Shown: in pieces, positions 55,287 through 64,000 of the stretch | Layout of the letters: each line of letters begins with the position of its first letter | How positions within the stretch are numbered: the stretch's first letter is position 1 | Assembly (NCBI RefSeq): GCF_024586455.1 | Contig: NW_026089623.1 | Coordinates: 15,442,236 to 15,506,235 of the forward strand | Length of the DNA: 64,000 bases | DNA from: Bactrocera neohumeralis | Lineage: Eukaryota > Arthropoda > Insecta > Diptera > Tephritidae | Direction: 5' to 3' | Notes under the pieces: model-generated | Told to the model about the DNA's origin: nothing | The model's input: the letters and a program-made list of their open reading frames with translations, nothing else | Databases searched by the model: none | Program-made: the position numbers and the translations under genes

Positions 55287-55740
55287 ATTTTTATTACAAG
55301 ACCGTCGGACTCACATAGTTCATATAGTTTGACACCATATTTGTGTTTTTTATTTTTTATGTATTGGCGGAAAAGCAATCTTCCCGCCATAGCATCATGG
55401 ATTCGTCAATACAAATATTTTTACTTGGTACATAGTTTTCAAGCATAACATCGTTGAAATGATTTAGGATTGGTCTCACCTTGTATAATCTGTCGGTAGA
55501 TGGTTGTGAGTTATCAACCAAATGAAAATAACGAAGTATCACCTTTTTCTCTGTAGCACTTACGTATTGCCAATTTGATATCCTATTAGATTTTTTTATA
55601 GCATTTTGATTCCCATTTTCCAATGTTGCAATTTCTTGCGCTGCATATAAATTAGTTTGTTCTACCAGTAATGCAAGAAACTCATCCGAAAAAAATAAAT
55701 CCACTAGCGTTTGTCCTGTAAAATTTGATGTATCTAATTA
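55287..55740 (-). pseudogene. piggyBac transposase, N-terminal catalytic piece
   Basis: Frame 55357-55704 has FFSDEFLALLVEQTNLYAAQ, TDRLYKVRPILNHFN and NICIDESMMLWREDCF (first catalytic Asp in IDESMM). It then shifts to GRLLFRQYIKNKKHKYGVKL and YELCESDGLVIK up to the insertion. About 50-60 residues seem missing between LRYFHLVDN and STDRL compared with the family. The true N-terminus is not recognised. Confidence 0.88.
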
Positions 55741-55812
55741 ATTGTATCTAATTGTAATAAAGACTATAGAAAGCAAAAATGATGTTTTTTTAGGAAAAAA
55801 AGGACCTACCTA

Positions 55813-55868
55813 CTACGAGATAATTCGTAGCGTTCTTTCCCAGACGCCAACTACTAGATAACTCGTAG
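55813..55868. repeat. Subterminal palindromes, right end of piggyBac
   Basis: CTACGAGATAATTCGTAG and CTACTAGATAACTCGTAG, matching the left-end palindromes. Confidence 0.85.
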
Positions 55869-56019
55869 GTCCTTTTTCTCCTTAAAAAACATCATTTTTG
55901 ATTTTTGATGATACCAATGATCTAGAAATAGAGTTTTTAGTAATATAATGTGAAAAAATCAAAATGGCATTTATGGACAGTTTTCAGAAAATGGCCTTGG
56001 CAGTCAACGTGTTAACATT

Positions 56020-56599
56020 TCTAATATATAAAATTTCCGTGTCACAATGTTAGTTACCGTACTCCTCCGAAACGGCTTTACCTATTTTTACCAAATTTGA
56101 TATGCGTATTCAGTAGGTCTGAGAATCGGCTTCTATCTATGTATTTTCCATACCACTAAGCGATAAGGGTTGATCACCCTTAAAATTTTTGTTTTTAATT
56201 TTTGAACGAAATTTTTTGTTTTTATTTTTTTATAATGGCATTAAAAGAACACATACAACCCTAAAGTTTTACTTTTTTTATCACCAACCCCTATTTTTTA
56301 TAGCCATTTTAGTAATTTAATCATTTTTCATCCCGCTCGATAACTGATCAATTATAGTGTTTTTAACTGTACTTCGATTAAAAATTTAAAAATTTGTTTT
56401 AAGAAAATAAACATTTATTTTTATTATTAAAGTTTAATCCTGATATATGCTTAGCGTTACCAATCTTGGATTCTTAAAATTTGCCGCGCCTTTTTTGGTG
56501 AGTGAAATAATAAGACTTCTCTCACCATAGTTGTTTATGTATCAAGTGTAGTAGTAACGGTTACAATTACCATATTGTTATCTCAGTGTAACTCTCATA
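56020..56599 (+). mobile_element. Possible Helitron 5' end fragment
   Basis: The sequence TCTAATATATAAAATTTCCG, followed by ATGTTAGTTACCGTACTCCT and CGAAACGGCTTTACCTATTT, resembles the 5' ends of insect Helitrons (TC start, then an ACGGC..GACCGATTT-like box). No helicase ORF or 3' CTRR hairpin is seen in the rest of the stretch. Confidence 0.4.
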
Positions 56600-57425
56600 T
56601 TAACCCTGGTCGAGACCAACGGTCTGATACACTTAGTCGAGACCAATGGTGCTTGGCTAGGCCAAATGGTGTTTACATACATTTGTATGGAAATACATGT
56701 TGTATTTACGCTCATATATGTACAATATAGATACATTTTTGAAATTTCTTACCTCTCGATTTGGTTGAAATCAAATTGACTGCCTTGTTCACGCTTGGCG
56801 TGGCAATAGCGTTCACAAAAAATGTAACATTTTGAGAAAAATTACATTTTTCTTAACCTTTTAAAACGCTCTAGCTAAGTATTTGACCTAGGTGGGTCAA
56901 ATAAATTGCACCGGTTAGGTAATTTAAAGAGCTTTCAGGAAATGTATAATTCGCCCCCAAGGCCCCACCGGGGGCGTGGCAATAGCTCAACCCCCCCTCT
57001 ATCCCTACCAGGGGCGTGGCAATAGCGTTCACAAAAAATGTAACATTTTGAGAAAAATTACATTTTTCTTAACCTTTAAAACGCTCTAGCGGCTAAAGTA
57101 TTTGAGCTAGATAAACATACAAACCAATTTGGGCGTGTAAGGAACATGAAAACAGATAAATTAACCGTGCGAAGTGATAGAAACATACCAAAGTTCATAT
57201 ATTTTCATACAAAATATATGGGGTATAGCCAAGCACCATTGGTGCACTAAGGTGTAATATTATAATATCCTCTTTCGTTCTTTTCGATACGACATCCTTG
57301 AATTTTTTTTCTGAATTCTATAGACAATAAAATTCTAGGATTTTTTTGCTACACTCTAAATATATTTAAATAGCATTTAAAAACAAAATATGCCTGGCCA
57401 GACCCGAGGGTCTCAATGAGGGTTA
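56600..57425. mobile_element. piggyBac-type MITE, right end split off by LOA insertion
   Basis: TTAA at 56600-56603 is followed by CCCTGGTCGAGACC. The right end (reverse complement CCCTCATTGAGACC) reaches 57425, and its TTAA target copy now lies at 62708-62711 beyond the LOA element. Inner inverted repeats (ACCAATGGTGCTTGGCTA near 56643 and its reverse near 57228) support the unit. No transposase. Confidence 0.75.
56797..57090 (+). repeat. Direct repeat (~78 bp) inside the MITE
   Basis: Copies at 56797-56875 and 57013-57090 start GGCGTGGCAATAGCGTTCAC and end AAAACGCTCTAGC. They are almost identical. A short third piece (GGGGGCGTGGCAATAGC) lies near 56970. Confidence 0.92.
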
Positions 57426-57492
57426 GAACATAGAACATAGAATTGATTGAGGTATGCACTGCGACCTTGGGTCTATTGTGCCCGCTCCTAAC

Positions 57493-57918
57493 TCACAGGA
57501 ACTCATCAAGCCCCAGCAGAACGATAAATTCTAATATTTTGCTGGGAGCAAGAGAGTTGATGTGATCCCTATCTGGAGATGTGGTTCCACGGGCCTTAGA
57601 CCTTCGTCTGCAGACTGCGATGCAGTCGATTAGTAGGTGCTCCGGGGTTTCAGGTTCCCTGTCGCAGAACCGGCAGTTAGCGCAAGAGGCAAGTCCTAGG
57701 TTGAATAGGTGCCTTTTCAACTTGCAGTGGCCGGTATAGAACGCGACCAAGAGCCTGAGTTTAATCCTTGGGAGGTTGATTATTGATCTAAATCTTTTGA
57801 GGCTGTACCCCCCTATTAGCAACTTGGCATGCCGCATACTATGCGCCCGTTGCCAATGACTTTCTCTACCCACTCTCTCTTCCTTACGGAGCAGCTCCTT
57901 TATAGTGTGTGGGCCCAC
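57493..57918 (-). pseudogene. LOA ORF2 C-terminal domain
   Basis: It follows the RNase H frame after a frameshift near 57915. LLVAFYTGHCKLKRHLFNLG precedes the cysteine motif CANCRFCDREPETPEHLLID/C, and the frame ends LLGLDEFL. This C-terminal zinc-binding region is common in LOA and related clades with RNase H. Confidence 0.85.
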
Positions 57919-59230
57919 CCCAGTGAACGGTTCGGCCCTACCATGTTTGTGGAGGCTGCGGAGCGGGCGAGTTCGTCAGCCAGTTCATTGCCGGCTATGC
58001 CTCTATGACCGGGTACCCAAATTAGGTGTACTTGGTTCAGTTCAGATAGGCTATTTAGCCGTTCTCTACACTCCTGCACTAGCAGCGATTTGATCTCGTA
58101 AGCGGAGATCGCTTTTAGTGCCGCTTGGCTATCGCTGAAAATGGTTATTCGCTCGTTTCGATAGCCGCGATGGAGGTTTATCTCTATACACCGACTTATT
58201 GCTAAGACTTCGGCCTGGAAGACTCTGGGGAATCTGCCCATCGGTATCGATAGCCTTGTGCGTGGACCTGCGATCCCTGCACCAATACCTTCCGACGTCT
58301 TCGAGCCGTCAGTGTACCACTTCAGTGTACTATCCCTCAGGGCCAGCTCAAGAGTGGAGTCATTCCACTCGCTCTTTCTGCCGAGGGTAACCTTGAACTT
58401 CCTCGTGAAATTTGTAGTTTTTGTAATCCCGTCCTTCGGGAGGAGGGCAATTGGATTGTTGCCACTTATCATTTCCATCCTCTGGGACGAGATTATTTTT
58501 CCTTTGCCGCATCCCTCTGTCGTTATTTGCAAGAGTGAATGCTTGGCTACTTGACCGCTCACTATGTGGAGCGGTGTGAGTTCCAGCAGGACCTCCAGCG
58601 CCGCCGTTGGGCAGGTTCTCATAGCGCCCGTCATGCAGGCGCATGCTAGCTGCTGAAGCTTCGATAGTTCCATCACTACCGAGGCCCGTGCCGCCACAGA
58701 GACCCAGGACACCGCCCCATATGTGACTATCGGTCGCACGATCATGGTGTACAACCACCTGACAATCCTTGGCTTGCAACCCCAGGATTTTTCTGCCAGC
58801 CGATTGCACACCATTAGTGCCTTTGTCGCCTTGACCAGTGTTTGGTTCACATGCTGCTTCCACCGCAAAGTGGAATCCAGCGTGGCACCAAGATTTTTTA
58901 CCCTGCTGGTCATCTCAATCTCTTTACCCTCAAGTGTGAGGTTCCTAAGCCCGGGTAGGGATCTTCGCCTCGTGAACGGGACGATGGTGGTCTTCGAGGG
59001 GTTCATACTCAGATCAACTCCCCTGCACCACTCCTTTTCCAGGTTAAGACTTCGTTGCACTAGGTCACAGAGAGTGTCCTCGAACTTGCCCCTCGCTATG
59101 ATCACTATATCGTCCGCATATCCTTGGCAGCGGATACCGTTGTCGATCAGCAGTGCTAACAAGTCGTCCACAACAAGGCTCCATAGCAGGGGCGATAGTA
59201 CACCACCCTGCGGACAGCCCCTTGTTGTGC
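57900..59230 (-). pseudogene. LOA ORF2 reverse transcriptase (late part) and RNase H
   Basis: The frame is open from about 59230. CPQGGVLSPLLWSLVVDDLL is followed by GYADDIVIIARGKF (YADD at residues 18-21 from the Met at 59171), LSMNPSKTTIVPFTRRR and VKNLGATLDSTLRWKQH. The RNase H domain begins near residue 285 (LKWYTDGSKT), with QAEVLAI, FSDSQAALKAI and HRGIAGNELADELA supplying the acidic active-site residues. RT plus RNase H places the element in the LOA group rather than Jockey or R1. Confidence 0.9.
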
Positions 59231-59586
59231 CGATACGAATCCTAGTGCAGGTCTAGGCTCTCCCTCAGCAGCCTAATCAGGTGTGGCATCAGGATCTGCT
59301 CACCCTTTTGTAGAAGCGCTGGGAAGATGCCGTCCACTCCCGGAAACTTGAACTTTTCGAACGAGGCCATTGCCCAGCTGATCGAGTCCGCATTAAACAA
59401 TTGTTTAGCAATAGCCCAATCAGTGCGGGATGGCCTGTGTACAGTTGCAGGCAGACCCCGGTAAACCGAAATAGTCTCCGGGAAGTGAGCACGCAAGAGC
59501 TCTGTAGCTCTGTCCTCCGCGCTGGTCGTGAACGTCCCGTCATTCCTTTTGATGGCTAGCACTGTGACCGTCTTCCTTTTAGCCAA
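59231..59586 (-). pseudogene. LOA ORF2 early RT, cut by deletion
   Basis: ELLRAHFPETISVYRGLPAT, FEKFKFPGVDGIFPALLQKG and LIRLLRESLDLH are the pre-RT and first RT block. The sequence then jumps to TRIRIGTTRGCPQGG, so the fingers and the first catalytic Asp block (roughly 130 codons by comparison with the family) are deleted at about 59235. Confidence 0.85.
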
Positions 59587-59679
59587 AGCTTTGTGCAGTC
59601 TGGCAGCTTCAGGCGTGGAGGAGACGTTTTCACAGAATCTCCTAAAGCTAGCCTGTTTAGCAGACCTGATCTCTTTATT

Positions 59680-60645
59680 TTACAATGTCAGGTTGCTCCT
59701 ATACTCTTCCCAGACCCCTGTACGTTTGGCCTTATTAAAAAGGCTGCGTACCTTCTTCCTTAGGTCTGCGAGTTTCCTTGTCCACCAGGAGCAATTGCGC
59801 TTGTCTGTGGGTACTCCTAAGGGGCAGCTGTCATTGTACGCGTTAATGATGGTCCCGTTGAGCATGGTCAATCTGCTCTCCATTCCCGTGCCCGTGGCGC
59901 TGCTGTCAGTCTGCCCCACCCTCTTCAATCCCTCATCTAGCCTCTCCCTGAAGGCACTCCAATTGGTCCTGCGTCTAGGAGGGAATAGCTTGACCCCTGC
60001 CCTCAGTGCAAACCTTACAATTCTATGGTCCGACAGGGAGGGTTCCATTGAGACCCTCCACTGCGAGACCCATCCGGTTGCAGGTTCATTACTGAGGGTG
60101 ATGTCCAACACTTCCCTCCTGCTTATAGTTATGAATGTGGGTTCACACCCTACATTTTCTATCGCTAAATTACTGCCTACTACAAATTCTAATAGAGACT
60201 CACCTCTCACGTTACAGTCGGTGGTGCCCCATTCCGTATGGTGAGCGTTCGCATCGCAACCGATGATAAGGGGGAGCTTGTGCAGTCTGTAGTGCTCTAC
60301 CAGCCTTTCCACCGCCTCCGGGGATGCCGTAGCTGTCTCTCCCGGAAAGTATGCTGAGGCCCTGGCCTGCACCGCCACCAAATCCTGCGTCAGAAACTCT
60401 GAAATACAAAAGAAATCAATATTGCTTCTGACAACTATACACTTCCTAGGTCTCTCGCTAGAGAGGTCCCAGATTACCTTATTTGCCTCCGTCTTGAGGC
60501 CCTTTACCTTTTCTCTATAGACCCAAGGCTGTTGGATCAGCAGTGTGCCCAATTTCTCCGCAGTGAACCTGCTTGTTATGACAGGTGAGGCTGCCGCCGC
60601 GTGATGCAGGTTCACTTGGGCAATTTCCATGGTGTCGGCCATCAT
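59680..60645 (-). CDS. LOA ORF2 endonuclease domain, open frame
   Basis: The 321-codon frame starts at 60645 with MMADTMEIAQVNLHHAAAAS. IQQPWVYREKVKG stands where the catalytic Glu motif usually lies (here Gln-Pro), as in relatives with QEPW, so a ligand change is possible. IIGCDANAHHTEWG (Asp/Asn), VLDITLSN and LSDHRIVRF (final Asp-His) follow. The ATG overlaps the ORF1 stop. A TAA ends the frame at 59680; ORF2 continues beyond it. Confidence 0.88.
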   Translation of the reverse strand: MMADTMEIAQVNLHHAAAASPVITSRFTAEKLGTLLIQQPWVYREKVKGLKTEANKVIWDLSSERPRKCIVVRSNIDFFCISEFLTQDLVAVQARASAYFPGETATASPEAVERLVEHYRLHKLPLIIGCDANAHHTEWGTTDCNVRGESLLEFVVGSNLAIENVGCEPTFITISRREVLDITLSNEPATGWVSQWRVSMEPSLSDHRIVRFALRAGVKLFPPRRRTNWSAFRERLDEGLKRVGQTDSSATGTGMESRLTMLNGTIINAYNDSCPLGVPTDKRNCSWWTRKLADLRKKVRSLFNKAKRTGVWEEYRSNLTL

Positions 60646-61574
60646 AGAATGGGCTCAAGGAAAAAAAGATCCTCTACCCCGCCGTCAGCCGCACTGCTGT
60701 CCATTGGGCCTCCTAGTCCGTCTAGGAGCTCCTGCGTTGAGGGTAGCTCCGAGTTCCGGCCATCTTCGGGGACGTCAGTTGTCGTTGCTGGCACTGCCTG
60801 TCCTGACTTGCTCCCGCAGGGCTGCTCCGACAACTCGTCCACCTCCATCCTCGTTTCCTCCGGGGCGGACTCCGGCACTGCCTGGTTATCGACGCCCTTG
60901 TCCTGTGTAGTCGCAGGCGTTTTGGCTTCCTTGCTCCCGGTGTCAGCAGGCTTGTAGGGCCGCATGAGGACCGTGCTGTACCTGTAGAACAGGCGGAAGC
61001 TCGCGGCCCGGACATTCTTATACGACTCTTCGTTTATGTAGAGGTGTAACCTCCATCCTTCTATGTCACTTAGCTTCTCCTTCTTGATGCCGGCAACACA
61101 CCAGGACGAGATACTGAGTCCCCGGTTCTGGTTCCTCACCAGGCTCAAGGCGTACTCGTAGGTCCTGTCCCCGCTCCGAGGGAGGAACATTGTCATGCTG
61201 TGCATGATTGGCACATCCTCCACCCTCTTCGCGCAGAGGACAGGGCAAGTCCAGCCTCCCAGCTTTGGAACGTGTTCCCTCAGCCAGTCGGCGGACGACT
61301 CGTCCAGGCAGTCTACCTGCATCATACCTCCCCTGAAGTCGATGTCCAGGAAGGACGCCGTGTAGTCCTCACCTTTGGACACCTCGTCCATCAGGATGTC
61401 CTGAAGCACGGTGGGCTCATCCGGTTTCAGCGACTCCGCCGGGTATTTGAACGGCAGAACAGCCATGCTGATGCCTCTGACACCATCCGCATATCCGCGC
61501 CACCCCTCCTCCACCCGGTGAGGAGCCGGTCCAGATGGTTGGCCCCCGGCTGCCTTTGTGTCTGTGCCTCGCAC
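60642..61574 (-). CDS. LOA ORF1, C-terminal part (DUF4780-type)
   Basis: The 310-codon frame includes FLDIDFRGGMMQVDCLDESS, WLREHVPKLGGWTCPVLCAK and WRLHLYINEESYKNVRAASF. This is the DUF4780-type fold seen in ORF1 of LOA-like and some other insect retrotransposons. An acidic, Pro-rich tail follows. ORF1 proteins bind the element RNA. The stop (TGA, 60644-60642) overlaps the ORF2 start in ATGATG. Confidence 0.85.
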   Translation of the reverse strand: MRGTDTKAAGGQPSGPAPHRVEEGWRGYADGVRGISMAVLPFKYPAESLKPDEPTVLQDILMDEVSKGEDYTASFLDIDFRGGMMQVDCLDESSADWLREHVPKLGGWTCPVLCAKRVEDVPIMHSMTMFLPRSGDRTYEYALSLVRNQNRGLSISSWCVAGIKKEKLSDIEGWRLHLYINEESYKNVRAASFRLFYRYSTVLMRPYKPADTGSKEAKTPATTQDKGVDNQAVPESAPEETRMEVDELSEQPCGSKSGQAVPATTTDVPEDGRNSELPSTQELLDGLGGPMDSSAADGGVEDLFFLEPIL

Positions 61575-62350
61575 CCTTTTGGATCAGGGGGGCTCCTGCG
61601 GCGTGATTTGGCCGCTCTTCCTTTTCTCGGCTTGGGCGTACGTGCCCGCGGGCAGTGCCCTGCTGTCGCCCCGCCTTACGGTCAGAGTCGAGCCGACCGA
61701 GCCACGGTTGCTGTTACCGCTGCCTTGCGCGCGAGCTGGCACGTTTATGTCCTTCCCCTTTGCCGGAAATGAGTTGTTTCCTTGGCTCTTGCTCCTGGCT
61801 AGAGCCTCCGCTGCCTCCGGGGTTTTCCCATCACGGAGGTGCCGTAGGTACCACTTCATGGTGGAACCACTCATACCTTTCCTGTGAAGATCATCGCACC
61901 CTCCGGGTTGGCCAGCTTCTGGCAGGGAGCGTTGCCCACCTCTTCTGCGCCTTCTCTTCCTTCTCCTACTTGCGCCGTCAGGCTCTGCCTGATGCGACTC
62001 GTTCGAGGCCGACCCACTGCACCTACCGGCGGGGGTCTTGGTTTCGTTCGTTGCTGCTACAGCGACACCAGACGTTACCACCAGGTGAGCTCCGCTGCAA
62101 GAGGGCACGGCGTCATCATCCTCCCTGGCGTGCTCCTCAAACAGCGAACGCTCCTCTGGCGTAAGAGCATCGAGGAAGCTAAACTTCCGCCTAGCCCCTC
62201 GACCCTCCTTACCTTCCGCTCCCCGATCTCCTTCTCCTTATCCACTACCGTTGCCCTTTGTCGTTGCTCTTGTCCGTCATCGAAATCAGTTTTTGGGTTT
62301 GTTTTTTTTTGTTGTTGTTGTCCATCTTGTTCTTGCGACCTTTGACTCAA
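61575..62350 (-). pseudogene. LOA ORF1, N-terminal part with frame breaks
   Basis: Frames 62075-62350 (MSQRSQEQDGQQQQKKTNPK), then a shifted piece FSFLDALTPEERSLFEEHAR, then 61584-62108. The last has a basic run RRRKRRRRRGG and MKWYLRHLRDGKTPEAAEAL. At least one frameshift near 62200 and one stop near 61580 separate it from the C-terminal part. Confidence 0.8.
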
Positions 62351-62700
62351 CAGGGTGAGCTGTCGGGTCTATGTTCTGTCTGGGGAACTGAAAGGTCCGC
62401 CACGCCAGAGCCCCTTGGCGCGGTAAGGCCACCGTTACTTCCCAATTCGGCCCGGTGTTGGGAAGGCTCCGTTATTATACAGCCACATTAACCTCCTGGC
62501 TGCAAAGTTCCAATGGGCACGGCAGTCGCATAACACCCTGGATAGGAGGTGGTAGCTCTTGGTCGGCGCACGCATGCGGCATCCGACATCCCGCGTGGTC
62601 CGTGCTTACCAGCACCAACCACACAGGATTGGGGGGCGCCGAGTATGCCTTGCGCCTAAGCCCCTGCACCGCGACAAGGTGCCTACCATTCGCAGAGGCG
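62351..62700 (-). other. LOA 5' UTR
   Basis: GC-richer than its surroundings and without ORF on the minus strand. It begins CGCCTCTGCGAATGGTAGGC at the target duplication. Confidence 0.75.
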
Positions 62701-62789
62701 ATGAGGGTTAACTATTAATTATTAATATTTTATTCCTAATAATAAAATTATTAATTTTAAGTGTATTTCACACGATTATACATACATAA

Positions 62790-63095
62790 TTTAATGCTTA
62801 GTTAGGACACTTTATAGGTTTTAGGTTAATGGCGTTTTGTGGGCGTCGTAGTGATTTGATTACGCCCATTTATGAACGCGTAATTTTTACTAAGGTACGC
62901 TCATACAGTTTCATCAAGATATCTTAATTTTCACTAAATTTAGAGCTTGCACGGTTAAGACAAATAGTCACTCGGATTTCAATTCGTCTCGCGATACTGA
63001 TCATGTATGTGTATAACCCTATACCTATCGCGATTAGTTTAATGTGATACGCACAACCGTTAGATGAACAAAACTATTACACTCTGTAGGACCAT
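62790..63095 (-). repeat. Decayed mini-me-like repeat
   Basis: In reverse it reads AACAAAACTATTACACTCTG..., then the TATAGGGTTATACACA block and GGGCGTAATCAAATCACTAC-like wording of the (GTCY)n family. The microsatellite itself is eroded. Confidence 0.6.
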
Positions 63096-63404
63096 GAAAT
63101 TATGAGAAATACCGACTCAGTAATTATCTCTTCATATATCTTACAATGATAAATTTTGTTTTATTGTTCAAAAGAATTAGTATGTCTTGTGATACCAAAT
63201 TTTATTAAAATAGTTTTCGGTCCACTCATTGTTAAATTCCAGATGGTCTATGAATACGTTAATTGAAACGCATATTTTACATGTATAGAAATGGTAAAAT
63301 TTAATTTTTTGTTAACAACATTAAGCATCGTTGTTAATAAAAATGAGAGAATTTTTTTGCAATTAACAGAAATATTATTTAATTCCGAATTCAAAGGTTA
63401 ATTA
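63096..63404. other. AT-rich spacer, no gene
   Basis: Nothing recognised. Confidence 0.5.
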
Positions 63405-64000
63405 AACAAGTAAGGAAGGGCTAAGTTCGGGTGTCACCGAACATTTTATACTCTCGCATGGTAAAGTGATAATCGAGATTTCATAATACGTCATTTACAT
63501 ATTTTTCAAATACTGTATTTTTGTAAAGTTTTATTCCGCTGTCATCATTGGTTCCTAATGTTTATACTCGTATTATACAGAGAAGGCATCAGATGGAATT
63601 CAAAATAGCTTTATATTGGAAGAAGGCGTGGTTGTGAACCGATTTCACCCATATTTCGTACATGTCATCAGGGTGTTAAGAAAATATTATATACCGAATT
63701 TCATTGAAATCGGTCTAGTAGCTCCTGAGATATGGTTCTTGGTCCATAAGTGGGCGGCGCCACGCCCATTTTCAATTTTTAAAAAAAGCCTGGGTGCAGC
63801 TTCCTTCTGCCACTTCTTCCGTAAAATTTAGTGTTTCTGACGTTTTTTATTAGTCGGTTAACGTACATTTAGTGATTTTGAACATAACCTTTGTATGGAA
63901 GGTGCGCGTGGTTATTATCCGATTTCTTCTACTTTTGAACTGTATATGGAAATACCTGAAGAAAACGACTCTGTAGAGTTTGGTTGACATAGCTATAGTA
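63405..64000 (-). repeat. (GTCY)n dipteran repeat, copy C, cut by window edge
   Basis: AACAAGTAAGGAAGGGCTAA starts the minus-strand copy, which follows copies A and B closely to the right edge. The microsatellite part lies outside the window. Confidence 0.8.

Larger units (their letters stand above)
52306..56015 (-). mobile_element. piggyBac transposon with TTAA target duplication
   Basis: TTAA stands at 52306-52309 and 56012-56015. Terminal repeats are CACATCGACTGCCAA (left) and CACGTTGACTGCCAA (right, reverse complement). Two palindromes of CTACGAG-type lie just inside each end. The minus-strand transposase gene is split by two insertions of a (GTCY)n repeat (52921-54006 and 54236-55286). 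Without them the element would be about 1.6 kb, so part of the gene is also deleted. Confidence 0.9.
57416..62710 (-). mobile_element. LOA-clade non-LTR retrotransposon with 10-bp target duplication
   Basis: The element proper is 57426-62700. ATGAGGGTTA is duplicated at 57416-57425 and 62701-62710. The minus-strand 3' end consists of short TTCTATG repeats. Order on the minus strand: 5' UTR, ORF1 (62350-60642), ORF2 (60645-57493) with endonuclease, RT, RNase H and a C-terminal zinc motif. An internal deletion in RT and several frameshifts make it non-autonomous. Confidence 0.93.

Noticed and set aside
58723..62345. Long plus-strand ORFs (58723-59256, 59528-60244, 61200-62345)
   Set aside because: Shadows of LOA ORF1 and ORF2 in a GC-richer element; no domains.

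Overview
The window looks like a stretch of repeat-rich nuclear DNA from a higher fly (Diptera, Brachycera). The mix of elements suggests a tephritid-type fruit fly, but the genus is an inference from transposon families only. The DNA is AT-rich and holds no convincing intact host gene. Almost every long open frame is part of a transposable element, and elements lie in both orientations and inside one another. There is one 100-base assembly gap (29900-29999).

Left third (1-20.7 kb): a Ty3/Gypsy element of the 17.6/297 type on the minus strand runs off the left edge. It has an open pol and gag, two tandem-repeat arrays in the leader, a tRNA-Ser primer site and an LTR. It is followed by a (GTCY)n dipteran repeat, a CR1/Jockey-type non-LTR fragment, a Gypsy integrase fragment, and the first of six copies of one RTE-clade retrotransposon (the family often mislabelled 'craniofacial development protein 2-like'). 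Then come two mariner relics, a small MITE, and a complete 4.6 kb hAT transposon (16091-20703) with a perfect 8-bp target duplication, an internal long hairpin and a nested RTE copy.

Middle (20.7-43 kb): further RTE copies, four R1-clade non-LTR fragments, a Copia gag with its initiator-Met primer site and LTR next to the gap, a Pao/BEL fragment, a small two-exon gene-like relic, and a long RTE copy.

Right third (43-64 kb): a BEL/Pao element with two LTRs and a 5-bp target duplication (43298-48183) splits a Copia pol. It has gag but no pol, and so does the related fragment at 33.7-35.3 kb. Next are a 638-bp TA-flanked MITE and a rosa-like (DD41D) mariner whose 3' half is duplicated as ~350-bp inverted arms. 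A piggyBac element with TTAA ends (52310-56011) follows, interrupted twice by the same (GTCY)n repeat family. Last is a LOA-clade retrotransposon (57426-62700), inserted with a 10-bp duplication into the end of a piggyBac-like MITE.

Functionally the window is a transposon graveyard with a few younger, structurally complete insertions (Gypsy, BEL, LOA, the inverted-arm mariner). The nesting gives a relative order of insertion. Dense mixed-orientation fragments are also what a piRNA-producing or pericentromeric locus looks like, but sequence alone cannot show that.
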